Assembly (NCBI GenBank): GCA_018266215.1 | Contig: JAFEAV010000020.1 | Span: 21,500 to 85,499, forward strand | DNA length: 64,000 bases | From: Cyanobacteria bacterium SZAS LIN-3 | GTDB lineage: Bacteria > Cyanobacteriota > Vampirovibrionia > Obscuribacterales > Obscuribacteraceae | Direction: 5' to 3' | In this document: positions 36,630-46,193 of the stretch, piece after piece | How positions within the stretch are numbered: position 1 is the stretch's first letter | Layout: the number at the start of each line of letters is the position of its first letter | Position numbers and translations under genes: made by a program | Notes under the pieces: model-generated | Databases searched by the model: none | What the model was told of the DNA's origin: nothing | Seen by the model: only the letters and a program-made list of their open reading frames with translations

Positions 36630-39020
36630 TTACTGCTGACCACCCTGGCCCCAAGGTCCGCGACGGGGGCCATTCCAGTTGCCTCCACCGTTCCAGTTGC
36701 CGCCGCCATTGTTGCCGAAGCCTCCGCCGTTGTTGCCGAAGCCTCCGCCATTGCCACCGGGCAAATTACCGGTACCGGCAGGGGCGTCGCCTGGGCGAAC
36801 ATTGAATCTCCAGCTGTAATCAACTGCATTGCCGCACTTATCAGCCAGTTTGATTTCGGCCGAGACCATGCCGGTTAGCGGTGTGGTCGGTCTGTAGGCA
36901 ATGAGACCGCCTTCGACTATGGATTGAGCCGTCACATCAACTCCATTGACCAGCAAATGCACCGAAGCCGGATCGACTCCGCTGCCATGACCATCGGTGA
37001 AGTTAACGACGACATTGACCTGTGCACCATAAGCGACACCATCGGCGGCCGGCTTGACGTCGATGGCCGGTGGCATGGCGTCGAGGACAATGTCCCCCCG
37101 GCCCTGTCTGGCCGACGTTTTATCGGCGCCCTTGGTGAGATTGACCGATACGCGAGTGCGTCCCAGGTTATCGCTCTTGCGCACGGTGTAAGACCCAACA
37201 TAGACTCCATCACGGGCTTCTTCCATGGGTACATCCTGCACCCCTTCACGGATTGAGAATGTAGCCATGGCGTTGGGGGTGCCAAACGCACGCACGGTCA
37301 ACACTTCACCGGCGTTGAGCTTACCGGCCGGCGTAACCTCAACATTGTCGATGCGCAGAGCTTCAGCCACCGGCTGAGTAGGCTGGACCGGCTGAGCAGG
37401 CTGGGTCGGCTGCGGTTGCGAGGGCAACTGCACCTGCGTAGTGCCGGTAGCAAACTGGGGCAACAGGCCGATTGTGATTCTGGGCAGGGGTTTGTTCAAA
37501 GCCAGAAGCGTCTGATACATAAGTGCTGCGACTTCACCCCTGGTGGCAAGCGAGTTGGGAGAAATCGTTGCGGCATCGGGGAAATTGGCGATGATGTGAG
37601 CACTGGCGGCACGGGTGACGCTGGGCAAAGCCCAACCGGGAACACTCTGGCTGTCCCTGTAGTTAGCCAGTTCTTTAGCATCGCTGTAACCGTTGCCCAG
37701 AGCTTTGGCGAGAATGACCAGGGCCTGAGCGCGAGTGAGCTTATCTTCCGGTCTGAAAGTGCCGTCGGGGAATCCCGTCACCAGACCTGCATTGCTAACG
37801 GCACCAATTGCGGCGGAGGCCCAGTATTTGGCTGGGACATCATTGAAGCTGGAGACACCGGCGTTGGGCGGCACACTCAAAGCTTTGACGGCGATAGCTG
37901 CAAACTGAGCTCTGGTGATATTGTCATTGGGATGGAATGTACCATCGGGGAATCCGCCAAGAATGCCGCGGGAAGCCAGGGTAGACACATAGGGTTCGCC
38001 CCAGTAACCGGCAACGTCCTTGTACTTGGTGCCATTATCCTGATAAGGGCTGGAGCTCAAGTCAGTTGTGTTGATCGCGTTGCCTTGCTGACCTTGATAT
38101 TGCTGCGGCGGATATTGCACAGGAGGCTGGCTGACAGCTACCGGCGGCTGAGCCGGCTGCGATTGTCTGGCAGAAATGGCCGATTGCAGATTGGTCGAGA
38201 TACGATCAAGATCCCCGGCAAGCTCCAGGATCTGTTTACCATTTAAGTATTGACCATTATTTACGTAGTTATCGCGGCGAGCAACAGATCTGTCGAGGTC
38301 GCCGGACAGGCGTCGAGCCTGGTCGCCGTCTATCTGACCGGAATTGGCTGCGTTGTTTATGCGCGTCCGCAATTCGGATGCGCGATTGGTCAATTCGGGA
38401 ATTGCCGATTGTCCCATCTTCATAGCCTGGGCCAGTTGAGTTTGAATATCACTGAGACGTGTAGAAATAGTCTCGATTTGTTTGGGACTCAAATTGCCGT
38501 CACCCGAACTCTTGATCGTTGATTCAATATCGGCGACGGTGCGCAGCTGACCCTTCAGTCTGCTGGCATCATCCTGCGTAAGCTGATTATTATTGAGTCC
38601 TTCGTCTATCTTCTGAGCCAGTTCCGACTGCAGAGCGTCGATATCAGGCAGAGAACTCTGCCTGGTGCCAATGGCTTGCTGCAAGGCGGCGGTAACACTG
38701 TTAATGGTCTGAGCATACATCATGCCCTGGGTGAAGGTCAGCGGTTTGGTCGAAGCACGTCCCTGAATAACCGCATCGGTAATAGGATTGAGCTTCACAC
38801 GCAGGGCTTCGGCGTCACTATGGGTGATATCACCGTTGCGTTCAGCCTGACGAATCTGCGACTCCACTGTGCTGCGTCTGCTGTCCAGATCATCCCAGCT
38901 GGTGACTGTGCCACTAAACTGTTGCAGCAGATTTTTCACAAAATCACTAGAATGCGCCGGCTGAGCATTCATACAACAGGCAACCAGAGCCGTGAGCGCC
39001 AGAGACTTTGCAACCTTCAT
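36630..39020 (-). CDS. S-layer homology (SLH) domain surface protein
   Basis: A 796-residue exported protein. Signal peptide: SLALTALVACCMNAQPAHS. Residues about 30-290 are helical and Gln/Asp-rich. A Pro/Gln linker leads to three SLH domains at about 335-510: YWGEPYVSTLASRGILGGFP with GTFHPNDNITRAQFA, then YWASAAIGAVSNAGLVTGFP with GTFRPEDKLTRAQA, and a weaker third with SLATRGEVAALMYQ. SLH repeats anchor proteins to peptidoglycan-linked polymers. Residues about 555-755 look like Ig-type beta-sandwich material (VKPAADGVAYGAQVNVVVNF), and the end is Gly/Asn-rich (GGGFGNNGGGNWNGG). GGAGG lies 7 bases before the ATG. In a Gram-negative envelope it could bridge outer membrane and cell wall. Confidence 0.9.
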   Translation of the reverse strand: MKVAKSLALTALVACCMNAQPAHSSDFVKNLLQQFSGTVTSWDDLDSRRSTVESQIRQAERNGDITHSDAEALRVKLNPITDAVIQGRASTKPLTFTQGMMYAQTINSVTAALQQAIGTRQSSLPDIDALQSELAQKIDEGLNNNQLTQDDASRLKGQLRTVADIESTIKSSGDGNLSPKQIETISTRLSDIQTQLAQAMKMGQSAIPELTNRASELRTRINNAANSGQIDGDQARRLSGDLDRSVARRDNYVNNGQYLNGKQILELAGDLDRISTNLQSAISARQSQPAQPPVAVSQPPVQYPPQQYQGQQGNAINTTDLSSSPYQDNGTKYKDVAGYWGEPYVSTLASRGILGGFPDGTFHPNDNITRAQFAAIAVKALSVPPNAGVSSFNDVPAKYWASAAIGAVSNAGLVTGFPDGTFRPEDKLTRAQALVILAKALGNGYSDAKELANYRDSQSVPGWALPSVTRAASAHIIANFPDAATISPNSLATRGEVAALMYQTLLALNKPLPRITIGLLPQFATGTTQVQLPSQPQPTQPAQPVQPTQPVAEALRIDNVEVTPAGKLNAGEVLTVRAFGTPNAMATFSIREGVQDVPMEEARDGVYVGSYTVRKSDNLGRTRVSVNLTKGADKTSARQGRGDIVLDAMPPAIDVKPAADGVAYGAQVNVVVNFTDGHGSGVDPASVHLLVNGVDVTAQSIVEGGLIAYRPTTPLTGMVSAEIKLADKCGNAVDYSWRFNVRPGDAPAGTGNLPGGNGGGFGNNGGGFGNNGGGNWNGGGNWNGPRRGPWGQGGQQ

Positions 39021-39107
39021 TTAATATCCTCCACAGTGCTTGACTAATTTTATGACACTGATAAGGACAAAGTAGTTCCTGCAACGAAAGAAATACTAGA
39101 CTCCAGT

Positions 39108-40289
39108 CTACTTGAGAACCGCACCGTGCAGGGCCTCGACCAACCTGTCAACCTCGGCACGAGTATTGGAGACGTGGCAGGAGATGCGCATACCGTGGGC
39201 CGGTTCGACGCCGAGATAGTCAAGCTGTACGGCAATCTTGTGTCGGTCCCAGAGGTAATCTTGCAGATTGGGCACCCTCAGCCGTTCGCGGGGAAATCTA
39301 AAATTGACTATGCTGGTACATTCTTGCGGCCGGCTCTCAAACAAATGATCGATACGAAAAACAGGATATAAAGACCTCTTTAGCTCAGCGCGAAGATACC
39401 CGGCCAGTTCTCTTTGATATTCAACGACAGACTCAATGCCCAGACTCATATGCAGATCAACGGCGCGGGTAAAACCTCGCCATTTAGCCAGATCAGCAGT
39501 GCCTGTGCCCTCCAGTCGAGAAAGATCGGCTTCGTTCAAATCTTTGACACCATAATAAGTATCACCAAGATTGACCGGCACAAGACGTGCGGCTATGGAA
39601 GGACTGACATAAGCAACCGCCGTACCGTTCGGCGCACCAAGCCACTTATGGGCCGATCCTACCCAGAGCGGATATTTATCCGGCAGGCAACGAATCAAAC
39701 CCGGCCCGTGCGCGCAATCAATAAGCAGGGGCACATCAAGCTTTTGCAAAGTGGCAACCAGCGGGGAAAGGTCCGGACGCCAGCCGGTGTAGGAGACAAT
39801 TTCACTGAGTGCCACCAACTTAGTCTTTTCGTTGACCAGGGCCAGCAAACTGCGGCAATGTTCCTCCGAATCTTCCGCGTCCACAGGCACAGCGTGACGC
39901 CGCACCACCACGCCGCGGGTCTCACTCAAATAGCGCGCAATCGTATTGAGACTGCCATGCTCATGATCGGTTGTCACCAGTTCATCACCGGCCTTGAGCA
40001 AAAAACTCTGCATGATTATTTGCAGAGCATTGGTGGTGCTGAAGGCAAGTAAGACTTGCTCGCGCGGCACCGACAATAAATTTGCCGCCGCCTGTCTTGC
40101 CTGGTCAAGATGGGCGGTATCTCTAAAAGTAAAATGACAGGGATTGGTGTTTATTCGCTCATAAGCCCGCGCCATGGCATCGAGCACCGAGAGCGGTTTT
40201 CGACCGCAGCAACCGGAATTAAAATAAAGGTACCCATCGTCGCTGGACGGATATTCGGCGGCGACTGATTGTCGGTCCTCGGCTTGCAT
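39108..40289 (-). CDS. PLP-dependent class V aminotransferase-like enzyme
   Basis: A 393-residue fold-type I PLP enzyme related to cysteine desulfurases and isopenicillin N epimerases. The start LYFNSGCCGRKP gives the substrate-side loop. STTNALQIIMQ and TTDHEHGSLNTI bind the cofactor phosphate and ring, DCAHGPGL supplies the Asp, and WVGSAHKWLGAPNGTA holds the PLP lysine. There is no catalytic cysteine loop of the IscS type near the C-terminus, so cysteine desulfuration is not assured. The substrate is unknown. The ATG lies 2 bases after the stop of the metallopeptidase gene, so the two are translationally coupled, though why is unclear. Confidence 0.88.
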   Translation of the reverse strand: MQAEDRQSVAAEYPSSDDGYLYFNSGCCGRKPLSVLDAMARAYERINTNPCHFTFRDTAHLDQARQAAANLLSVPREQVLLAFSTTNALQIIMQSFLLKAGDELVTTDHEHGSLNTIARYLSETRGVVVRRHAVPVDAEDSEEHCRSLLALVNEKTKLVALSEIVSYTGWRPDLSPLVATLQKLDVPLLIDCAHGPGLIRCLPDKYPLWVGSAHKWLGAPNGTAVAYVSPSIAARLVPVNLGDTYYGVKDLNEADLSRLEGTGTADLAKWRGFTRAVDLHMSLGIESVVEYQRELAGYLRAELKRSLYPVFRIDHLFESRPQECTSIVNFRFPRERLRVPNLQDYLWDRHKIAVQLDYLGVEPAHGMRISCHVSNTRAEVDRLVEALHGAVLK

Positions 40290-40291
40290 AT

Positions 40292-41377
40292 TTATATTTT
40301 CAACTTAGCCTTGACCCAGGCCTGCGAACGGCGAAAAGCTCTGGCCACCGCATCGTTATCATGTTTGTGACCACCGAGAAACATCTCCACCGTCTCAGCA
40401 CAGACCTCAGCAGCCCCGGCATCACCGCCTTGCATGTAATAGCTCAGCTGTTCTTTGGTATCTTCGCCCAGTCCCTCACAGTCCATCTTATACGCCGCTT
40501 TCAGACCCGGATCTTTTGAATAAACTCCGAGACAATCATCAACGGCATGCCCGACCTCATGCAAAAAATAAGACATGATGTCGTCTGAAGAATAGGGCTC
40601 TCCCAGTTCTCGGGAACCTTTCGTAGCAATCGAACGCTCGTAAATATAAATGTCGCGACCATAGGTGCGCCCCGGCTCCATCGCTAATGTTTCACCCGCC
40701 GAGCCGGGCTTGGGATCATCAAGGGCATCGGGCCATTTGTCGATAATGTTTGGACCGAGAAAAACGCGTGCCGAGCCCTGATCGAGAATCTTATAAATCG
40801 ATGGCGGCAAACTCGATATTGTGCGACGAATAGTCTCAATCATCTGCGCGCTGACAGCGGGATGTCCGTCGCGCGGAGGAATAATTTCTATGCGTGATTT
40901 GAATTCCACTTTGCCGGCTGTCGGCGCAGCGGCAGCAGTTGCCGCGGGAGCGGCGGTCGGCGCGCTGGCCGCCGATGCTTTACCGCCAGGGGCGGTTGGC
41001 TTGGCCGCACCGGGTTTGGGACCGGGATTCCAGGTATGGGCATCGAGCGCTCGGATGTAACCCGCTGATGCAACAGCCTCAGGCGAATCCTTGTAGATCT
41101 TAACTACCGACTGATAAGTTTCACGCGCTTCGGCCAGCTTACCTTCACCGGCCTTGGAATGTGCCAGATAAAACCAGGCACTGGCCGAACCGTTGCCTTC
41201 GTTTATGGACTGCCAGAAAAGTGTGGAAGCCTTACCATAGTCGCGTGCTTTGTAGGCAGCAATGGCCTGATTGTATGTCTCTTCCCATTTCTCAGCGGCC
41301 AGGACGGCCGAGCCCTGCACTAAGCAAAAGCTCAGAGCTAAAAGGGCGCAGGCAAATCGCCTTGAAGCTTTCAACAC
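40292..41377 (-). CDS. Exported TPR protein with HEXXH metallopeptidase-like domain
   Basis: A 361-residue exported protein. Leader: FACALLALSFCLVQGSAVLA. Two TPR-like units (AIAAYKARDYGKASTLFWQS, LAEARETYQSVVKIYKD) are followed by an Ala/Pro-rich linker (about 125-165) and a C-terminal domain with HEVGH at 273-277 and a downstream glutamate in AAEVCAETVEMF (Glu324 or Glu328). This 50-residue spacing is like gluzincins of the anthrax lethal factor C-terminal/Pro-Pro endopeptidase type; the match is by motif and spacing only. It may be a periplasmic protease. GTG start at 41377 with GGGG upstream. It is divergent from the photolyase gene and coupled to the aminotransferase downstream. Confidence 0.75.
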   Translation of the reverse strand: MLKASRRFACALLALSFCLVQGSAVLAAEKWEETYNQAIAAYKARDYGKASTLFWQSINEGNGSASAWFYLAHSKAGEGKLAEARETYQSVVKIYKDSPEAVASAGYIRALDAHTWNPGPKPGAAKPTAPGGKASAASAPTAAPAATAAAAPTAGKVEFKSRIEIIPPRDGHPAVSAQMIETIRRTISSLPPSIYKILDQGSARVFLGPNIIDKWPDALDDPKPGSAGETLAMEPGRTYGRDIYIYERSIATKGSRELGEPYSSDDIMSYFLHEVGHAVDDCLGVYSKDPGLKAAYKMDCEGLGEDTKEQLSYYMQGGDAGAAEVCAETVEMFLGGHKHDNDAVARAFRRSQAWVKAKLKI

Positions 41378-41555
41378 CGATTTTTACCCCGTATGCCACC
41401 GCGCCAGCTCCACAAGCTGACATTATATTAGGCCGAACAGCAAAATCGCGCCCGATCGGCCTGTCAATAGCGCAAATTGGCGTCCCTCTTGAGGCGATTT
41501 CAGACTAGGATTTACAGGTTAACGACCCTTCTCTTTACCCGCGGTCAAATCTGAA

Positions 41556-43160
41556 ATGCCCCAATCCCAATTTGTCCGGCAATTGCGCCAGCTGAATAAT
41601 GACAAAGCCGGTCGCAAATGGATATATGTGCCCTACGATCAGGTCACAGACAAAATAGGACCACTGGCCAGAGCCGCGCCTGAAGAAATCGGCATCATCC
41701 TGGTTGAAAGCCCATGGAAGGGTTCGCGCCGACCGTATCACAAACAAAAACTGGCTCTCATTCTGGCCAATCTGAGACACTTTGCCCTGGAACAGGCGGC
41801 CAGGGGAGTGGCGGTGCGGCACGTTGTCACAGGCGGACCTTACAGCACGGCCCTGGCACCACTGGCTCAAGAGCTGGGCGAAATCACAATGATGCAAGCA
41901 GCCGAGCGCGAATTGCGCGTGGACCTGCAACCACTGGTAGAGGCAGGCACAATAAAAGTAGTGCCGCACGAAGGCTGGCTAACTACAGTGGATCAGCTCA
42001 AAAAAATCCAGGCGAAAGACGGCACCTACCGCATGGATGCGTTTTATCGACTGGTGCGTCAAACCACAGGCATTCTCATGGAAGCCGGCAAACCGCAGGG
42101 CGGCAAATACAGCTTCGACGCCGAAAACAGACTGCCATGGAAAGGCTCACCTGCTGTACCGGAGCTACCGGTATTTGCGGTGGACGAGATCACCGAGGAA
42201 GTAGCGGCACTGATAGAAAAATACTTTGCCGAGCATCCGGGCAAGCTCGACCTGGAACATCTGCCGGTGAGACAGAGCGATGCAGACCGGCTCTGGCAAT
42301 GGGCAAAAGACAATTGCCTGTCAAATTTTGGTCCTTACGAAGACGCTATGTCCAGCCAGTCGACTTCACTATTCCACACACGCATATCATCATGCCTGAA
42401 CATTCACAGGTTGATTCCCAGAGAAATAGTCGAGGATGTACTCTCGGCAGATATCCCTCTGGCGAGCAAAGAAGGCTTTATCAGACAGGTTATCGGCTGG
42501 AGAGAATTCGTGCACAAGGTGCACGTTGTAACAGACGGCTTCCGCACCCTGGCAGACGAAAATGACAGATCCGACATGGGTGCCAACGTATCATATCTGG
42601 GCAGCAGCAATGATCTGCCAAAAGCTTACTGGGACTGGGGTATAAAATCTGGATTGAATTGTCTGGACACGGTAGTCGACTCGGTCTGGCAGGAAGGATA
42701 CAGCCACCACATTACAAGACTGATGGTGCTCTCCAATATAGCCAATCTACTGGACGTTTCTCCAAGACAGTTAACCGACTGGTTCTGGGTGGCCTACACC
42801 GATGCCTTCGACTGGGTAGTGGAACCAAATGTGATGGCAATGGGTACCTTTGGTACCGGCGATTTGATGACGACTAAACCGTACATTTCGGGCGCCGCCT
42901 ACATCAATAAAATGAGCGATTACTGTCGCGACTGTCAATTCGACCCGGCGAAAAATTGTCCCATTACCCGCATGTACTGGGCCTTTCTGGAAAGACACAG
43001 GGAGAACTTAGCAGGCAACCAGAGACTGGCCATGCCCCTCAACTCGCTAAAAAAACGCAGCAGCGAGGACAAATCGAAAGACAAAAAAATCTATGAGACA
43101 GTCTTGCAAAACTTGCAGGACGCTCAACCGCTAAAGCTAAAAGACCTTGAACAAATCTAG
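41556..43160 (+). CDS. Deoxyribodipyrimidine photolyase-related protein (FeS-type)
   Basis: A 534-residue protein of the DPRP/PhrB class, bacterial cryptochrome/photolyases with FAD and a [4Fe-4S] cluster that repair (6-4) lesions. An N-terminal Rossmann-like part (KWIYVPYDQVTDKIGPL, LVESPWKGSRRPYHKQKL) is followed by the FAD-binding helical part (REFVHKVHV, EGYSHHITRLMVLSNIANLL, WVVEPNVMAMGTFGTGD). Four candidate cluster cysteines occur at Cys369, Cys457, Cys460 and Cys468. The gap between the last two is shorter than the 13 residues I recall for Agrobacterium PhrB. The 3' end overlaps the convergent serine hydrolase gene by 4 bases. Confidence 0.9.
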   Translation: MPQSQFVRQLRQLNNDKAGRKWIYVPYDQVTDKIGPLARAAPEEIGIILVESPWKGSRRPYHKQKLALILANLRHFALEQAARGVAVRHVVTGGPYSTALAPLAQELGEITMMQAAERELRVDLQPLVEAGTIKVVPHEGWLTTVDQLKKIQAKDGTYRMDAFYRLVRQTTGILMEAGKPQGGKYSFDAENRLPWKGSPAVPELPVFAVDEITEEVAALIEKYFAEHPGKLDLEHLPVRQSDADRLWQWAKDNCLSNFGPYEDAMSSQSTSLFHTRISSCLNIHRLIPREIVEDVLSADIPLASKEGFIRQVIGWREFVHKVHVVTDGFRTLADENDRSDMGANVSYLGSSNDLPKAYWDWGIKSGLNCLDTVVDSVWQEGYSHHITRLMVLSNIANLLDVSPRQLTDWFWVAYTDAFDWVVEPNVMAMGTFGTGDLMTTKPYISGAAYINKMSDYCRDCQFDPAKNCPITRMYWAFLERHRENLAGNQRLAMPLNSLKKRSSEDKSKDKKIYETVLQNLQDAQPLKLKDLEQI

Positions 43161-44365
43161 AGTTTTTTGCTCTGCTGTTTTACAAGCGGTACAAAAGTCT
43201 TTGTCATCGCACCAAAATATCCTGCCATATCCTCCGGCAAATGATTGAAAACACAGGCAAACATCAGACCGTCGCCCAGGTCATAGAGAATCGAGCTGGT
43301 GCCGGCCAGAGCCCCGGCATGAGTCCAGCGGTATGTGCCGGGATGCACCACACAACCGTATGCGCGGAACGCTCCTTTCTCATTGGCCACGGCAAATTTT
43401 GTCGGCGTCAGCATCTGCTCCATCGTCTCCGCCTTAAGCAAAATCGGCATAGCCGCCGCAAATTTCACCAGGTCCTCGGCACTGGCAATCAGTCCACCAT
43501 GGCTGTCGAGACATTCGATGGCGGCGTCTCCACCGTAGGCGAAAGACACCTGATCCGCTTCGTCGTCGAGGACGGACCAGACCTCCCCAGAATTCTTACC
43601 GGCATAATAGAAGACTTCCTTGGGCTGCGCGTTTTTGAGTGATGTCCGGCCCAGGGCCACATCAGTGATCTTTGCCGGGATAAGAATATGCTCGTTGACA
43701 TAGTCGATATAACTCTGTCCCGAGACTTTTTCAATCACCCGACCGAGTACATTAAACCCGAGATTGGAGTAAACACTCTTGCTGCCGGGATCGTAGTTGA
43801 GCGGCTGGCCCATCATGTATCTGATTATTGTCACCGGCTTAGCCGGGCGCGGCTCATGAAAAAGATCGGCGGCAATGCGCGTGTACTTGGCCTGGGGCTC
43901 GCCATTTTCCAGAGTCCAGCCGGCGGAATGCTGAAGCAAATCGGCGATGGTGATGGACTTGAGTCGCGGGTCAACCGTTGCTCCTTCAAGCGGTTTCAGA
44001 TCACTCAAAATTTCAAAGGCATGATCTTGAAGTTTCAATTTACCCGCTTCAATCAACTGCCAGATGGCGCAGGCGGTAAACACTTTAGTAATGGAGGCGA
44101 TGCGAAATAAATTGTCTTTAGTCGTCGGCGTTTTCCTGGCCTGATCACATTTACCAAAAGCACTGGAATAGACAATTTTGTCGCCTTTGCAGATGGCAAA
44201 CTGGGCCGCCGGTACGTCCCACTTTTTGATAAACGCGGACATAACGCGATCAAGCTTCTCGGAGGCTGGCGGCGCGGCCTCTGCGGGGTGGGCGGAGTGA
44301 GCCAGGGAAAGAGAGGCGATCGAAACGGCCAGTGAAATCCTGAAAAAAACAGTAGAAATAGCCAT
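43157..44365 (-). CDS. Exported beta-lactamase-family serine hydrolase (class C fold)
   Basis: A 402-residue protein with a signal peptide (FFRISLAVSIASLSLAHSAH) and the penicillin-binding fold motifs: SITK (Ser91-Lys94, nucleophile and base), YSN in SVYSNLGFNVLG, and HAG in RWTHAGALAGTSS, which takes the place of the KTG box. This places it with esterase/D-aminopeptidase-like class C relatives rather than true antibiotic resistance enzymes; the substrate is not predictable. I use the ATG at 44365, which has GGGGG 4-5 bases upstream, in place of a longer frame to 44398. It is convergent with the photolyase gene, overlapping it by 4 bases. Confidence 0.85.
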   Translation of the reverse strand: MAISTVFFRISLAVSIASLSLAHSAHPAEAAPPASEKLDRVMSAFIKKWDVPAAQFAICKGDKIVYSSAFGKCDQARKTPTTKDNLFRIASITKVFTACAIWQLIEAGKLKLQDHAFEILSDLKPLEGATVDPRLKSITIADLLQHSAGWTLENGEPQAKYTRIAADLFHEPRPAKPVTIIRYMMGQPLNYDPGSKSVYSNLGFNVLGRVIEKVSGQSYIDYVNEHILIPAKITDVALGRTSLKNAQPKEVFYYAGKNSGEVWSVLDDEADQVSFAYGGDAAIECLDSHGGLIASAEDLVKFAAAMPILLKAETMEQMLTPTKFAVANEKGAFRAYGCVVHPGTYRWTHAGALAGTSSILYDLGDGLMFACVFNHLPEDMAGYFGAMTKTFVPLVKQQSKKL

Positions 44366-44485
44366 TAAGCCCCCACAAAACATCCCCGGAATATACAAAT
44401 GACTCTGATTATAAATTAACTGTGCCCAGGCCGACTAATAGCTATTCTTATAAGATGTCAGTTGGTGGGCGCGGGTAACAATTGC

Positions 44486-45142
44486 ATGAGATCCAGCAAA
44501 GATTTCGGATTGAGAGCACCGCTGCCTGAGCCTTTTGATCTGAGCCAGCGCATTATTGAAAATTATCGCCAGAATAGTCAGCCGGTGCGCCAGGACTATC
44601 TGCAGTATTTAGCACAAAAATCGATCAGCTACGCTGACGAAATGCAGCAGCAAAGAGAAAACGGCGCACACTCTTACAATGTGGAAAAGAGCACCGAGTC
44701 TGTGGTCGACCGCATATTCTCAATTTTAGAATCCTACAGTCTACAACTGAATAAACTGAGCCAGTGCCGAGACCTTTTTATATCACCGACAGCGCCGGCC
44801 CGCTTGCAGGAAGTACAGGAATACAACAGGTTTCGCCAGCCGCTTAAAAGCCTCAATGTGTACAGAACACGCTTTTCGACTCAGAGATTGAGTCTGGTCA
44901 TCCGCGGCATGGGCCACCTGGTGGAGTTTTTCCTTTTACCCGGCGATCGAGTGATTGGTCTTTCCCGCGCCGAGGCTGATGTCAGCCCGCTGATGGTCTT
45001 CCAGAGTGAAGCCGGCTTGACGGGTCTGTCCTGGTTTGTCGAGGCAAAGCCTCTCACCGCCGACAGAATGGAGCGTTACAGCTTACTGGCCCTGGAGCAT
45101 CTACTCGACAAAACGAGAGAAGAAGTAGGCTACACTTACTGA
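44486..45142 (+). CDS. Protein of unknown function
   Basis: A 218-residue soluble protein beginning MRSSKDFGLRAPLPEPF. TTG and GTG codons at 44462 and 44465 could start it slightly earlier. The first half is helical and charged (DYLQYLAQKSISYADEMQQQ, DRIFSILESYSLQLNKLSQC); the second half has strand-like pieces (LSLVIRGMGHLVEFFLLPGD). No signal peptide or known motif. It lies 34 bases upstream of another unknown gene on the same strand, with a shared terminator after it, so the two probably form a small operon and may work together. I do not recognise either. Confidence 0.7.
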   Translation: MRSSKDFGLRAPLPEPFDLSQRIIENYRQNSQPVRQDYLQYLAQKSISYADEMQQQRENGAHSYNVEKSTESVVDRIFSILESYSLQLNKLSQCRDLFISPTAPARLQEVQEYNRFRQPLKSLNVYRTRFSTQRLSLVIRGMGHLVEFFLLPGDRVIGLSRAEADVSPLMVFQSEAGLTGLSWFVEAKPLTADRMERYSLLALEHLLDKTREEVGYTY

Positions 45143-45176
45143 GGTTGCACCTTAGTAAGATACTCGCCCGAGCGAT

Positions 45177-45782
45177 ATGCGATTTTTTGGCTTAGCCGAC
45201 AAGATTATTTCCGTCGATGATATCGCCGGATGGCTACAAACTGCATTTATCGACGCCGAACTGGAGAGCGAAGAAGAGCCCCAGGGCGGGGCCTGGAATT
45301 CGCTCACCCTGGCGCTTGAGGACGGCACGCCGGTCGTTGAAATTGAGCGCTACTCGCAACAAGACGACAGTCTGAACGCACCATTGCAGGATACCGTACG
45401 CCTGCTTCTGGACGACAAAAACCCGGTGCGCCCGCAGTCGGCGGTGAAATGGTTATGTCAATTCATGAGCCGCGTCAAAGTGCTGTATGAGTTCCGCCCG
45501 CGGGAAGCGATCAATACGGCGGAAGGATGGCAAATTTTCAATGAAGTCTGGACCAATCTGCGCATATCGCTGAAAGGTATTGTTCATCTGGAACACGAAG
45601 GCTTCACAAATCTGGATGGCGCCCAGATCACCTGGGAATATCCGGATGACGAAAGCGGAGATCTGAAAGTGGCCGTGCTGAGTGAGGACGGCGATCACTG
45701 GATTGAATACACACTCAATCTTGCCAACCAGGAACACAAACGGCTATTCCTGGCTGGAAAAGCTCCTGACATAAATGATTGA
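45177..45782 (+). CDS. Protein of unknown function
   Basis: A 201-residue acidic, soluble protein (ISVDDIAGWLQTAFIDAELE; EDGTPVVEIERYSQQDDSL; DGDHWIEYTLNLANQEH). It has mixed alpha/beta character and no signal peptide, membrane span or catalytic motif that I can name. It probably shares an operon with the unknown gene at 44486-45142. A perfect 8-bp hairpin follows 13 bases after the stop. Confidence 0.7.
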   Translation: MRFFGLADKIISVDDIAGWLQTAFIDAELESEEEPQGGAWNSLTLALEDGTPVVEIERYSQQDDSLNAPLQDTVRLLLDDKNPVRPQSAVKWLCQFMSRVKVLYEFRPREAINTAEGWQIFNEVWTNLRISLKGIVHLEHEGFTNLDGAQITWEYPDDESGDLKVAVLSEDGDHWIEYTLNLANQEHKRLFLAGKAPDIND

Positions 45783-45795
45783 CTCTCCGTCGTCC

Positions 45796-45815
45796 GGGGG
45801 ACTCTGCAGTCCCCC
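45796..45815 (+). terminator. Short perfect hairpin, terminator-like
   Basis: GGGGGACT and AGTCCCCC form a perfect 8-bp stem with a CTGC loop, midway between convergent genes. The following bases (GCATTCATAT) are not a T-run, so efficiency is uncertain. Confidence 0.55.
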
Positions 45816-45845
45816 GCATTCATATCACGCTTGCCTGAACCAGAG

Positions 45846-46193
45846 TTAGATACCGGCTGCCATCGGCAGATCGGGGGTTTCGCCTTCTTCGACTTCTTTT
45901 TTGATGTCGCTGATCAGGCCTCTGATTTCTTTGATTTCGCCCGAGATTTGTTCTTCTTCACGGCCATAAATAGAAAGCAGGCGGCTGAAGGTGAGAAGCG
46001 CGTCATCGAGGTGATCGACTACGTATTGAGCCATAGCAAGATTGTAGAGATAGGAAACGAGTTCAAGTGAGTCGCTGCCTGCTTCTTTTGATTTGAGTGC
46101 GAGTGCCTTTTTATAAAGCCGTTCCGCCTCGGCATAATTACCTTTCTCTTCAAGGGCTTCTGCTCTTTCAAGAATATCGGCGGGATTTCTCAT
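45846..46193 (-). CDS. Small TPR protein
   Basis: A 115-residue protein with two or three tetratricopeptide repeats (AEALEEKGNYAEAERLYKKA; SLELVSYLYNLAMAQYVVDH; LDDALLTFSRLLSIYG) and a charged C-terminal helix. No signal peptide, so cytoplasmic. AGGAGGT lies 5 bases before the ATG, an excellent ribosome site. A small adaptor role is likely; the partner is unknown. Confidence 0.82.
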   Translation of the reverse strand: MRNPADILERAEALEEKGNYAEAERLYKKALALKSKEAGSDSLELVSYLYNLAMAQYVVDHLDDALLTFSRLLSIYGREEEQISGEIKEIRGLISDIKKEVEEGETPDLPMAAGI

